Below are positions 1 to 7,793 of a stretch of DNA of 39,760 bases, piece after piece (within the stretch, counting starts at the first letter, position 1; each line of letters begins with the position of its first letter). The translations under genes were made by a program, and so were the position numbers. Source of the DNA: an uncultured Akkermansia sp. (GTDB taxonomy: Bacteria; Verrucomicrobiota; Verrucomicrobiia; Verrucomicrobiales; Akkermansiaceae); the NCBI GenBank assembly GCA_947631435.1, contig CANRLM010000015.1, positions 1 to 39,760 on the forward strand, in the 5' to 3' direction. The notes under the pieces were generated by a model. That model did not search any database, was not told the origin of the DNA, and saw only the letters and a list, made by a program, of their open reading frames with translations.

Positions 1-62
1 CAACGAATTAGAGCATAAATGAACGTCCTGTCTCCTTTCCAAAAATGAATCCAATTTTCTAA

Positions 63-98
63 TGCGTTTGCCCTGCTTGACAGACCGGGGCAAACGCA
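63..98. repeat. Perfect inverted repeat (hairpin), intergenic
   Basis: An 11-base arm at 63-73 (tgcgtttgccc) is perfectly complementary to 88-98, with a 14-base loop. There is no T-tract after it, so it is not a standard terminator. The arm sequence gcgtttgc recurs at about 325-332 and twice near 38.6-38.8 kb, so it belongs to a family of short dispersed intergenic repeats. Confidence 0.6.
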
Positions 99-103
99 GG
101 CGA

Positions 104-138
104 GGTTTAGCCGGAAAGGTTGCTAAAGAGGCTAAGCC
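104..138. repeat. Dispersed intergenic hairpin repeat, copy A
   Basis: Arms ggtttagcc (104-112) and ggctaagcc (130-138) pair over 9 positions, including one G-U. A related element lies in opposite orientation at 6132-6177, where ggtttggct pairs with ggctaaacc. Both are intergenic and flank the fabI-rplQ block. Confidence 0.5.
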
Positions 139-177
139 GGGAGGAGGAAAGGAGGAAGGATAAATCCGGGGGAGGTG

Positions 178-207
178 CGAAGTTGGGAGTTAGCGCACTG
201 CGCGCGC
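178..207. repeat. Short dispersed repeat (cgaagttgggagt ... gcgc)
   Basis: The string cgaagttgggagt, followed by a GC-alternating stretch, recurs at 38664 in another intergenic region. No coding signal was seen here. Confidence 0.4.
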
Positions 208-306
208 TCGGTTGAAAGTTGGCAGAGATGGCAGTCTGCAGCGTATTTCTGCCTGCTCTATGGTTCTGTCCGGCGGAAATTACCGTAGCGGTGCAGATAC
301 GGTGTT

Positions 307-330
307 GAAAAAGCGTTTGAAAAAGCGTTT
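307..330. repeat. Tandem 12-base repeat, two units
   Basis: The unit gaaaaagcgttt occurs twice head to tail (307-318 and 319-330). It ends in gcgtttgctctgcc, a string found again at 38809-38822. It lies just upstream of the promoter of the first gene. Confidence 0.5.
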
Positions 331-351
331 GCTCTGCCGAGAATATAGAGC

Positions 352-380
352 TTGACTCAAAGGGTGCACCGCAGTAATAT
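352..380 (+). promoter_or_regulatory. Sigma70-type promoter of the YbjN-like gene
   Basis: TTGACT at 352-357 and TAATAT at 375-380 are separated by exactly 17 bases. Transcription would begin near 387, leaving a leader of about 38 bases before the ATG at 425. Confidence 0.6.
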
Positions 381-424
381 GACGCACGAAACGTTCACGG
401 TTTCTCCCCCTTTCTTCATGATTT

Positions 425-880
425 ATGAGCAAGCAACCGAATTTGTTAGCGCAGGTGCGTCTGTATTTGATCTCCCGTGGTGAGGAATACCAGTGGGTTA
501 CGATGGGGCCGGACAGTGAAAAAATCGGATTAGCGTATCTTCCGGTTGACGCAACGGGATTGCCGTGCACGTTCATGTTTACTGAATTGCATGAACCGTG
601 CAGTTTGGTGTTCGACGCGTATTTTGGCGCCCGGGTGAAGGAGGAGGATGTGGCGGAGCTTGCGCAGTTGTTGCTCACGCTGAATGCAAACCTGCCGGAA
701 GGGCAGTTGCTGCTGGAGCGGCAGGGGGGACTCGTGTACTATCGCCTCAAGTACGTGGTGGATGATCTGAACGTAACGGAAGAAGAAATCCGCAACAAGG
801 TTCACCACATGGAAGAAATGGGCGTGCGCATGAGTGTCACCTATGCGCGCATCATCTCGCAGGAGTTTCCGGAAGAATAA
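425..880 (+). CDS. YbjN-like / secretion-chaperone-fold protein, function unknown
   Basis: A 151-residue soluble acidic protein with no signal peptide or membrane segment. An alternating strand and helix pattern, a conserved-looking FDAYFGAR stretch near residues 63-70, and a C-terminal acidic helix with TEEEIRNKVHHMEEMG resemble YbjN-type proteins, whose fold is shared with type III secretion chaperones. That family assignment is tentative and gives no enzymatic function. The ATG at 425 is preceded by a pyrimidine-rich stretch without a clear ribosome site. A good promoter lies 45 bases upstream. The gene stops 27 bases before fabI and could be co-transcribed with it. Confidence 0.75.
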   Translation: MSKQPNLLAQVRLYLISRGEEYQWVTMGPDSEKIGLAYLPVDATGLPCTFMFTELHEPCSLVFDAYFGARVKEEDVAELAQLLLTLNANLPEGQLLLERQGGLVYYRLKYVVDDLNVTEEEIRNKVHHMEEMGVRMSVTYARIISQEFPEE

Positions 881-907
881 TTTTTCACACTTAATTCCGT
901 TATCATC

Positions 908-1702
908 ATGTCACTCGAAAAACCATTGGAAGGCAAAGTAGGCGTCGTCACCGGTGTGGCGAACAAGCGCAGCATCGCGTTCGGTATCGCTAAGGCCTGG
1001 CATGACGCCGGGGCAAAACTTATCTTCAACTACCAGGGAGAACGCCTGAAGGACGGTGTCATCAAGCTTGTACAAGAGACCTTCGGAGCGGATACCCCCG
1101 TTTGCGATCTGGATGTGACCAGCGATGAATCCATCGCCCACTTCTTTGATTTCGTGCGCAGCAAGACCGATCACGTGGATATGATGCTGCATGCCATTGC
1201 CTTTGCACCCAAGGCTGCCGGCTGTTTGGAGGGACATTTCTCCGATATCCCACGGGATGCCTTCAATCTCTCGCTGCAAGTGTCGGCTTATTCCCTCATT
1301 GCGCTCTCGCGTGCGGTTGCTCCTCTCATGGTGAACGGAGGTTCCATCATGGCCATGACTTATTATGCGAGCCAGAAGGTAGTGCCCAACTACAATCTGA
1401 TGGCCGTTTCCAAAGCTGCGCTGGAAACCTGCAGCAAGTACCTTGCCTTTGATCTCGGTCGCCGTGAGCAGCCCATTCGCGTGAACTGCATTTCTGCCGG
1501 GCCCGTGCAGACATTGGCCGCGCGAGGGGTTTCCGGGTTCACCGGCATGTTCAAGGTGTACGAGGAAAAGAGCCCGCTGCAGCGTTCCTGCACGCTGGAG
1601 GAGCTGGGTGCCACGGCTACATTCCTGGCCGGCGATGGTGCAGCGAGCATCACGGGCCAGGTCATCTACGTCGATGGCGGCTACGAGATTGTGGGTATGT
1701 GA
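908..1702 (+). CDS. fabI: Enoyl-[acyl-carrier-protein] reductase (NADH), FabI type
   Basis: Catalyses the last reduction of each fatty-acid elongation cycle (trans-2-enoyl-ACP to acyl-ACP) in the cytoplasm. The 264-residue length is typical. The FabI-specific SDR signatures are present: a nucleotide-binding loop TGVANKRSIAFG (residues 15-26), the outer tyrosine Y152 in MTYYAS, and the catalytic pair Y162 and K169 in NYNLMAVSK with the Y-x6-K spacing that separates FabI from ordinary SDRs (Y-x3-K). The C-terminus has GQVIYVDGGYEIVGM. It is not part of the acylation cluster at 21-25 kb. No obvious promoter was seen in the 27-base gap, so read-through from the upstream gene is likely. Confidence 0.96.
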   Translation: MSLEKPLEGKVGVVTGVANKRSIAFGIAKAWHDAGAKLIFNYQGERLKDGVIKLVQETFGADTPVCDLDVTSDESIAHFFDFVRSKTDHVDMMLHAIAFAPKAAGCLEGHFSDIPRDAFNLSLQVSAYSLIALSRAVAPLMVNGGSIMAMTYYASQKVVPNYNLMAVSKAALETCSKYLAFDLGRREQPIRVNCISAGPVQTLAARGVSGFTGMFKVYEEKSPLQRSCTLEELGATATFLAGDGAASITGQVIYVDGGYEIVGM

Positions 1703-1757
1703 GCATTTCCCTGTCCCCCTCCCCTTTGTCCCATCATCCTTCCCGCTACTTTCTCCT

Positions 1758-3257
1758 ATGAAAAACGTTGTTTTGCTACTGGCAGTATGCTTGTTCAGTG
1801 TGGTTCGTGCAGAATTCACTTTAGACCCCATCTACCAATCCCATATGGTGCTTCAGCAGGGCAGGCCGGTGCCGGTGTGCGGCACATGCACCAGCTCTTC
1901 TCCCATTGTGGTGAAATTCGGTGACACAGAGGTGAAAGCCACCGTGAAAGGGAAGAGATGGGAGGCCGTCCTGCCCCCCATGAAAGCTGATGCGGAAGGG
2001 AAAACCCTCACCATTACCCAGGGGAGCAAGGATGTGCAACTGGATGATGTGCTTGTGGGCGAGGTGTGGATCGCTTCCGGTCAGAGCAATATGCTGTGGC
2101 GGCTCAATCAGACGGGCGATCGCGAGGCTCTTGGGCAGCCTGCCATTCCGGGGTTCCGCTTTTATCACTCCGAACCGCAGGTGCATACAAATGCCGGAGC
2201 ATACAACGATAAACTCCTCTCCCTGCTCAAGGGAAACGACCTGTACAAGGGGAACTGGTACGTGGGCGGCTCCGGGAATTGCCCGCGTATGAGCGCTGTA
2301 GGCTGGTATTTCGGACGCAAGTTGCACGAGCTGCTCGGCGTACCCGTGGCGGTGGTGCACGCCAGTCTGGGGGGCTCGGAGATGATGGCCTGGATGCCTC
2401 CCGCAACCGTCAAAAAGAAGTACAAGGAGTGCATGGGGTCTCGTTGGCTCGAGAGTAAATACATGACTGCCTGGGTGCGCACGCGCGCGAAAGAGAATCT
2501 TGCGCACGACCTCTCCGCCCCGCACCCTTTCAAGCCGACTTATCTCTTCGAGACCGGTATCCGCCCGTGGCTCAATTTCCCCGTTGCCGGGGTTATCTGG
2601 TACCAGGGAGAATCGGATGCCGAGCTTCAGGATCAGGCTCAAAACGAGGGCTTGCTCAAAAACCTTATCACCAGCTGGCGCACCGAGTTCAAGCAGCCGG
2701 AACTCCCCTTTGTCATGGTTCAACTGCCGCGTATCAAGGATGACGCCGCCGGGCTGCGCGCGTTCTGGCCCGAGTTCCGCGAGGTGCAGGCCACTGTTGC
2801 CAGGGAGTTGCCGAAGGTATTCCTCGTGACTACCCTCGACCTTGGAACCACCAATACAAATGTGCATCCTCCGCGCAAGTTGGAGGTCGGCGAGCGTCTC
2901 GCTGCTGCAGCCGCTGCGCAGGTGTACAAAAAGAAGGGTATTCCCTTCTCCGGTCCTGTCGCCACAAAGGTGAAACCGAGCGGTTCTGCTCTTCTCGTTG
3001 AGTTTGCCCACGCGCAGGGGCTTCGCAGTAAAGATGGTAAACCAATCGTTGGTTTCGAGCTTTCATCGGGCGGCAAAAAGTTTGTGCCGGCAGAGGCAGA
3101 AATCAAAGATGGTAAGCTCCTGGTGCGGGCTGAGGGGATGACAAAGCCCAAGGTGGTGCGCTATGGTTGGGCGGTGTTTATGGAACCCAACCTCGTGAAT
3201 GAAGACGACCTGCCCGCCGTGCCGTTCACGTTATCTTCTGCGGCTGAGCAAAAGTAG
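1758..3257 (+). CDS. Sialate O-acetylesterase (SASA/SGNH hydrolase), exported
   Basis: A 499-residue esterase expected to remove O-acetyl groups from sialic acid or related glycans. The ATG at 1758 is chosen because it begins a clean signal peptide (MKNVVLLLAVCLFSVVRA, cleavage near residue 18); an in-frame upstream start would lie inside fabI. Family landmarks are the N-terminal Y-x-S-x-MVLQQG-x-PVPV strand (residues 26-40), the nucleophile block GEVWIASGQSNM with S110, WYQGESD at 281-287, and a C-terminal NVHPPRK with H370, the expected catalytic histidine. A jelly-roll-like C-terminal part follows. The gene is about 55 bases downstream of fabI and ends 23 bases from the convergent CBM9-like gene. 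Such enzymes are common in mucin-degrading Verrucomicrobia. Confidence 0.9.
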   Translation: MKNVVLLLAVCLFSVVRAEFTLDPIYQSHMVLQQGRPVPVCGTCTSSSPIVVKFGDTEVKATVKGKRWEAVLPPMKADAEGKTLTITQGSKDVQLDDVLVGEVWIASGQSNMLWRLNQTGDREALGQPAIPGFRFYHSEPQVHTNAGAYNDKLLSLLKGNDLYKGNWYVGGSGNCPRMSAVGWYFGRKLHELLGVPVAVVHASLGGSEMMAWMPPATVKKKYKECMGSRWLESKYMTAWVRTRAKENLAHDLSAPHPFKPTYLFETGIRPWLNFPVAGVIWYQGESDAELQDQAQNEGLLKNLITSWRTEFKQPELPFVMVQLPRIKDDAAGLRAFWPEFREVQATVARELPKVFLVTTLDLGTTNTNVHPPRKLEVGERLAAAAAAQVYKKKGIPFSGPVATKVKPSGSALLVEFAHAQGLRSKDGKPIVGFELSSGGKKFVPAEAEIKDGKLLVRAEGMTKPKVVRYGWAVFMEPNLVNEDDLPAVPFTLSSAAEQK

Positions 3258-3280
3258 GAAAGCTTTCCCCGCCACGCGAA

Positions 3281-3865
3281 TCAGGGAACGAGTTGGATTG
3301 TTTCCCAGTCCCATGGGCGGTGGAAGTCCGCCTCCCCCTCCTGAACGGGGGAGGTCGTCAGGTAGCGAAACCCCCCGTTGCGCACTAGCACGGCGCAGGC
3401 GCAGAGGCAACTTTCGCAATCTTCTCCCCACCAGCCGTAATGCTCAAGTGCGGTGAGGCTGACGCTGGCTCTGCATTCCCACTCGTCCCGTCGCATTTGC
3501 CCCTCAGTTCGCACCTGCAAATCCTGCACCTTGAAATCTTCCAACGGTACGCGCGGCTGAGTAAACCCGGCGGCCCACCACGCCCCATTTGCTGCCAAAT
3601 TGAATTCGAGGTAGGAGCCGGAGAGAAGTCCCGTCAGAAAAAATTCAGCGACGTCGTATTTCCAGAGCTCTTCTCTGTATTCGCCCGCGCGAGCCGCGGG
3701 ATTTGGCAAAGCCTCTGCAGCGCGCTTCATGCTGAAGTTCAGCCTTCCATTTGCCGTGTGAAAACAAAAGAAAAAGGGAGGTGTGGCTACCTCCTTCCCT
3801 CCCCAGTACCTCTCAAGTTTCTGGAACTCCCCTTTCCTTTCTCCCGTGTGTACGATGCAACGCAT
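3281..3865 (-). CDS. CBM9-like (DOMON-type) carbohydrate-binding-like protein
   Basis: A protein of about 194 residues with no signal peptide. It contains FFFCFHT, then EELWKYDVAEFFL and SGSYLEFNLAANGAWW, which match the usual order of a CBM9-like sandwich (Y/F-x-F strand, then LW-x-DD-x-VE-x-F-x, then YLE-x-x-x-x-PxG). It ends with DFHRPWDWETI. The ATG at 3865 is preferred over an in-frame ATG at 3883 because a well-formed promoter has its -10 box at 3872-3877, so the upstream ATG would not be transcribed. Proteins of this family are often uncharacterised or appended to glycan enzymes; a stand-alone, apparently cytoplasmic copy is unusual. Sugar binding is inferred from fold resemblance only. 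Confidence 0.7.
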   Translation of the reverse strand: MRCIVHTGERKGEFQKLERYWGGKEVATPPFFFCFHTANGRLNFSMKRAAEALPNPAARAGEYREELWKYDVAEFFLTGLLSGSYLEFNLAANGAWWAAGFTQPRVPLEDFKVQDLQVRTEGQMRRDEWECRASVSLTALEHYGWWGEDCESCLCACAVLVRNGGFRYLTTSPVQEGEADFHRPWDWETIQLVP

Positions 3866-3871
3866 ACGTGC

Positions 3872-3900
3872 ACTATACCGCATGTGCTGCCCGGTAACAA
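3872..3900 (-). promoter_or_regulatory. Sigma70-type promoter giving a possible leaderless mRNA
   Basis: On the minus strand, TTGTTA (3900-3895) and TATAGT (3877-3872) are spaced by 17 bases. The expected start point, about 7 bases downstream, coincides with the ATG at 3865. Confidence 0.6.
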
Positions 3901-3965
3901 GTTCATTTCCTCCGGGGACCGGGTTAAAGCAAGTACGAATTCACGAAAGACGATGTAGAAGGGGT

Positions 3966-4031
3966 GCGCGCTTGCGCGCGGATTTGCGGAGCTTTAGCGA
4001 AGCCGAATTTCCGGGGCGTGGCGAAGGGGGG
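3966..4031. repeat. GC-rich dispersed intergenic repeat
   Basis: Starts with the palindrome gcgcgc-tt-gcgcgc (3966-3979) and continues into gcgcggatttgcggagc (3976-3992), which recurs exactly at 38687-38703. A second small stem, gctt ... aagc, follows at about 3991-4003. It lies between the divergent CBM9-like and rpoA genes. Confidence 0.5.
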
Positions 4032-4124
4032 GCAGAAAGGGAGAGCCGGAGAGAAAAGAAGGTGAAAAATATTCCGATATAGCGCAAAAAGCGGACAAAA
4101 TGTGTCTTTAGATGTGAAAAAGTC

Positions 4125-4153
4125 TTGCCAAATTTGGGCAGAGCGTGTATTCT
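4125..4153 (+). promoter_or_regulatory. Sigma70-type promoter of rpoA-rplQ
   Basis: TTGCCA at 4125-4130 and TATTCT at 4148-4153 have a 17-base spacer. The start would be near 4160, leaving a leader of about 90 bases before the rpoA ATG at 4251. This implies that rpoA-rplQ can be transcribed independently of an upstream ribosomal operon. Confidence 0.6.
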
Positions 4154-4250
4154 CCCCACCGCGCGAGTCATCTAAACGACCGTCGGTCCTTCATTTCCAT
4201 CGCCGAAGCAAGCTCGCATGAGGGGAAACCCGGTCAACCTGTACCATACC

Positions 4251-5405
4251 ATGTCTGACACCCAGCAAACCAAGGAAAAGGAGAAAGAGGTCATTCAACT
4301 CGGCCACTTTGAAATACCCAACAAGCTCCAGCGCGTCCGGGATCCGGAGGATGAAAATCACACCACCTTTATCGCCGAACCGATTGAAACCGGTTTTGGT
4401 CACACCTTGGGTAATTCCCTGCGCCGCGTTCTGCTCAGCTCACTGGAGGGCGCCGCTATCACCAGCGTTCGTATTGCAGGGGCTCAGCATGAGTTCACGT
4501 CTCTGCCGGGCGTGGTTGAGGATGTTACCGAGATCATCCTGAACCTCAAGAAAATTAAGTTTGCTCACCATGGCAAAGAACCTCGAACCCTTTCCCTGCA
4601 TGCTACAAAGCAGGGTGTTGTCACTGCTGCGGATATCCAGGAAGACCATATCTACTCTGTTGTCAACAAGGATCAGGTAATCTGCCACCTGGACCAGAAT
4701 ACCATTTTTGATTGTGATTTTGAGGTGAATGTCGGTCGTGGGTTCTACACCGCCGATGACAACAACGAGAAGGATCGCCCCATCGGTGTCATCCCCATTG
4801 ATTCCATCTTCTCTCCGGTCACTCGTGTAAAATATGCCGTGGATAACGCCCGTGTGGGACAGATGACCGAGTTCGACAAGCTCGTGTTGGATGTGTGGAC
4901 GGATGGGCGTATCTCGCCGGATGATGCTATGCTGCATGCTGCGAGTATCCTGCGCCACCACTTGGATGTCTTCGTGGAAAGCGATGAACGCGAGGTCGCT
5001 TTCGACAAGGGAGCCGCGGCCGATCAGGATGCCAGCACCGCCCAGCTGCGTAAGCTCCTCAACATGAGCGTTAATGAAATCGAGCTCTCGGTGCGTGCCG
5101 CAAACTGCCTCAACAACGCCAACATCACCACCGTCGGTGAATTGGCCATGAAGACCGAGAGTGAGATGCTCAAGTACCGCAACTTTGGTAAGAAGTCCCT
5201 CAACGAGATCAAGGAGAAACTCGTGCAATACGGGCTCTCCTTGGGGATGACCTTCGACCCCCGCCTTATTACGCCGCCTGCTTCTGCTCCGCGGCTGCGA
5301 GAGATGGCTGAGGACAAGGCCCGCACTTCCGAGCTTCAGGATATTATCACCCACAACATTGAAAACCTTCAATACGAGGATGATGAGGATGTCTTCGATG
5401 AATAA
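4251..5405 (+). CDS. rpoA: DNA-directed RNA polymerase subunit alpha
   Basis: The alpha subunit dimerises to nucleate RNA polymerase assembly, and its C-terminal domain contacts UP elements and activators. The 384-residue product has the N-terminal core ETGFGHTLGNSLRRVLLSSLEG (about residues 46-67), the mid-domain GVIPIDSIFSPV, and the helix-hairpin-helix C-terminal domain with ELSVRAANCLNNA and FGKKSLNEIKEKL. An acidic tail (YEDDEDVFDE) ends the protein and is longer than in E. coli. The ATG at 4251 is preferred; an in-frame ATG at 4218 would add 11 residues and cannot be excluded. rplQ follows after 29 bases, the usual arrangement, but the gene upstream is not rpsD. Confidence 0.97.
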   Translation: MSDTQQTKEKEKEVIQLGHFEIPNKLQRVRDPEDENHTTFIAEPIETGFGHTLGNSLRRVLLSSLEGAAITSVRIAGAQHEFTSLPGVVEDVTEIILNLKKIKFAHHGKEPRTLSLHATKQGVVTAADIQEDHIYSVVNKDQVICHLDQNTIFDCDFEVNVGRGFYTADDNNEKDRPIGVIPIDSIFSPVTRVKYAVDNARVGQMTEFDKLVLDVWTDGRISPDDAMLHAASILRHHLDVFVESDEREVAFDKGAAADQDASTAQLRKLLNMSVNEIELSVRAANCLNNANITTVGELAMKTESEMLKYRNFGKKSLNEIKEKLVQYGLSLGMTFDPRLITPPASAPRLREMAEDKARTSELQDIITHNIENLQYEDDEDVFDE

Positions 5406-5434
5406 TGAATAACCAACGAAACGATTGATTCAAT

Positions 5435-5920
5435 ATGAGACACGGAGTAAAGAAAGCTAAACTTCAGAGGGACGCGTCGCACCGCAAGGCCTTGCTCGCT
5501 AATCAGGCATGCAGCCTCATTGACCACGGACGCATCACTACTACCCTGGCTAAGGCAAAGGCGTTGCGCCCATACGTGGAGAAAATCATCACCTTGGGCA
5601 AGGATGGTTCGTTGCATGCGCGTCGCCAGGCCCTGGCCGCATTGCCCAAGCCCGCGAGCGTGAAAAGACTTTTCGATGTCATTGCTCCTGCTGCTGCTGA
5701 GCGCTGCGGCGGTTACACGCGCATTGTAAAGCTTGGTCAACGCAAAACGGATAGCGCCCCTATGGCTCTCATCGAGATCATTGATCTCCCGAAAGCGGAG
5801 GAGAAGGCTCCTGTCTCGCCGTCTCCCGCTGAGGCAGAGGTACCCGCTGCTGCGGCACCTGCTGCAGAAGCGCCTGCTGAGACGCCCGCTGCGGCAGAGG
5901 CTCCCGAGCAGGGGGCTTGA
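5435..5920 (+). CDS. rplQ: 50S ribosomal protein L17 with Ala/Pro/Glu-rich tail
   Basis: L17 lies near the exit of the large-subunit tunnel. Residues 1-118 hold the conserved body: MRHGVKKAKLQRDASHRKAL, then ANQACSLIDHGRITTTLAKAKALRPYVEKIIT, and the Y-T-R-I-x-K-x-G-x-R block near 98-107. The remaining 43 residues form a low-complexity tail of Ala, Pro and Glu that most homologues (about 120-130 residues) lack. It is the last gene of the rpoA operon and is followed by a strong terminator. Confidence 0.97.
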   Translation: MRHGVKKAKLQRDASHRKALLANQACSLIDHGRITTTLAKAKALRPYVEKIITLGKDGSLHARRQALAALPKPASVKRLFDVIAPAAAERCGGYTRIVKLGQRKTDSAPMALIEIIDLPKAEEKAPVSPSPAEAEVPAAAAPAAEAPAETPAAAEAPEQGA

Positions 5921-5984
5921 TTGAGGGTTCCTCTCCACCGACCAGGAAAAGATTTTCTTCCTCGTTTTCATCGTTATCTTAGCT

Positions 5985-6019
5985 ATCGCCCGGCTCGTCA
6001 TGAGCCGGGCGATTTTTTT
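5985..6019 (+). terminator. Rho-independent terminator of rpoA-rplQ
   Basis: A perfect 12-base stem (atcgcccggctc at 5985-5996 with its complement at 6002-6013), a 5-base loop, and a T run to 6019. Confidence 0.93.
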
Positions 6020-6623
6020 GTACGTCAGGCAAGACATGTAACCGGGGTGAAAATCCTCAATGCGCCTCTGACAGGGTGGAATCAAAAAGCCAAAGGCAAC
6101 TGCGTCACGGTAATGAGGGGTGGGGAGGAAGCCCGGTTTGGCTCATCTCTTCACGAAACTTTTCCGGCTAAACCCCGCCTATGCTTTTCCTCTTTACCCT
6201 GGCTTTCGCTTTGCGGATTCACGTTCTAACGTGCTAATTTTCCACCTCGAGCTTTGTTTCGATTTCGTGCTTCTTCTTGTTTATTTATAATGAATATATA
6301 ACAGTATTTTTCGCACAACTCTGGTTCTTCTTTCCTTATCATTCAATATTTTTAGAAAATTTTTTATTGGACATTGATGGTAAGAAGATAGTATCCATCT
6401 CGAGGTGTATATCTCTTTTCAAATGCGATGTACAGTAAAATAATCAAAAAAGTGCGCTGTGATGAGGAATTCGGGGGATTGGAAGAAGTTAAAAAGAAAA
6501 GGAGGTCTTGTTAAAACTGTAAAAGAGGGTAAACGGTAACATATTGATTGAGAAATAGTCATCTCAAAGGCATCGGTACATCGGTTTTGAAAAGAGATAT
6601 ACTGCGGCGGTCGTACACCATCG
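6020..6623. other. Gene-free stretch before the polysaccharide island
   Basis: About 600 bases without a convincing gene. The first third holds a dispersed repeat. From about 6230 the sequence turns strongly A+T-rich (runs such as tttatttataatgaatatata). A weak promoter candidate, TTGGAC at 6367-6372 and TAGTAT at 6389-6394 with 16 bases between, could drive the island, leaving a leader of roughly 220-260 bases. No JUMPstart/ops element was recognised. Confidence 0.4.
6132..6177. repeat. Dispersed intergenic hairpin repeat, copy B (inverted)
   Basis: The reverse complement of this stretch reads cggggtttagccggaaaagt and is close to 102-120. The arms ggtttggct (6135-6143) and ggctaaacc (6166-6174) pair through G-U wobbles. 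Arm changes that keep pairing suggest selection for the structure or simple divergence of a repeat. Confidence 0.5.
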
Positions 6624-7664
6624 ATGGGAGGCATCGACGGAGAGAAAGGATTTTCAAACGTGAAGAGCAGAGAGCAAGCTGCGCCAAAGGTATCCGTGAT
6701 CATGCCCGTGTACAACACGCGGCAGGATTGGTTAGATTTGGCTATCGGTAGCATTCTGGAACAAACATTCCGAGACTTCGAGCTCATCATTATTGATGAC
6801 GGTTCGGATGAAGCCACGCAGCGACAGCTCAGCTCCTACAAGGATGCGCGGATTGTGCTCCTGCGGCAGGAAAAGAACACCAACCCGGCCATTGCACGCA
6901 ACGCGGGATTGAAGGTAGCGCGGGGGGAATACATCGCCTTCATGGATTCGGATGACATCTCTCTGTCGGAGCGATTCGAGAAGCAGGTGGAGTACCTGGA
7001 AAGCCACCCCGACATCGGACTGGTGGCCACCCGAGTGAGCGACGCGGTGCATCCGTGGAAGGTTGAGCGCTGGGGAGAGAGGAATCATCCCCGGCAGATT
7101 GAGTGCGACCTGTTGCTGGCGGGCAATGTGCTGTGTACTTCCTCCGTGATGGTGCGTCGTGAGATTTTGTGCCGTGAGGGCATCGAATTCCGCGGGAGTT
7201 ATTTTGTTGCGCAAGACTATAAGATGTGGGCGGAGCTCGTGGGCAAGGCGAAGATGGTGAGGATGGATGAGGTTTTAGTGAGGTACCGCAAGAGGGAACC
7301 CAACCCGAAGAGGGAAAAGCAGGAGGAAATGGCCGCACGGATCCGGACGGAGACGCTCACCGGGCGGTTCGGGGTCAGGAAGGAGGAGGCGGAAGAGCTC
7401 GCTTCGTTTCTGCATGTTCCGGGGGTGGCCTTTGATGAGGAGCGCCTGCAGGCCGCCGTGAGACACACCATTGAGCAACTGGAAGCGGCGGGATACGAGA
7501 GAGAGTACACGGAGAGCGCCCTGAGGTGGGCGATTCGGAAAGTTTATTACCGCACGAAGACATGGGAGGGTCAGGTGCGGCTGATGCGTATGCCATGGGG
7601 CAAAGAGATGCGGTTGGGGCGCGTGTGGAGGCTGTGGTGTTTCGTGACGAGAGGAATTTTATGA
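6624..7664 (+). CDS. Family 2 glycosyltransferase
   Basis: A cytoplasmic GT-A enzyme expected to transfer a sugar from a nucleotide sugar to a lipid-linked or growing glycan. PKVSVIMPVYNTR starts the fold near residue 21, followed by IIIDDGSDE (donor binding), GEYIAFMDSDD (the DxD metal motif), and an acceptor-side stretch AQDYKMWAELV. The C-terminal 90 residues are helical and basic and may dock on the membrane. Start choice is open: the first ATG is at 6624, but a GTG at 6660 has a reasonable ribosome site (aaagga at 6645-6650) and removes only 12 unconserved residues. It is the first gene of the island. Acceptor and donor cannot be read from sequence. Confidence 0.88.
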   Translation: MGGIDGEKGFSNVKSREQAAPKVSVIMPVYNTRQDWLDLAIGSILEQTFRDFELIIIDDGSDEATQRQLSSYKDARIVLLRQEKNTNPAIARNAGLKVARGEYIAFMDSDDISLSERFEKQVEYLESHPDIGLVATRVSDAVHPWKVERWGERNHPRQIECDLLLAGNVLCTSSVMVRREILCREGIEFRGSYFVAQDYKMWAELVGKAKMVRMDEVLVRYRKREPNPKREKQEEMAARIRTETLTGRFGVRKEEAEELASFLHVPGVAFDEERLQAAVRHTIEQLEAAGYEREYTESALRWAIRKVYYRTKTWEGQVRLMRMPWGKEMRLGRVWRLWCFVTRGIL

Positions 7665-7793
7665 TACAGGAGGAAGAAAAAGCAGAGAAGTTCAGTTCAA
7701 GATCCAGCAGATATTACCGTGAAGATTAAGCTACCCTATCGATATGCCGTTTACGCCGCCAAGCCCTGCGTGGCGAATGAAGAGAGGTGTTGG

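Noticed and set aside
911..1831. Long minus-strand open frame opposite fabI
   Set aside because: It mirrors the codon structure of fabI, which has all catalytic motifs; the antisense product resembles nothing.
1821..3011. Long minus-strand open frame opposite the sialate O-acetylesterase gene
   Set aside because: A shadow of a clear plus-strand gene with signal peptide and catalytic residues.
4440..5372. Long minus-strand open frame opposite rpoA
   Set aside because: rpoA is unmistakable; the complementary frame has no recognisable domain.
6600..6620. ops/JUMPstart-like word (ggcggtcgt) before the first glycosyltransferase
   Set aside because: It differs from the ops core ggcggtag and lacks the surrounding JUMPstart sequence.
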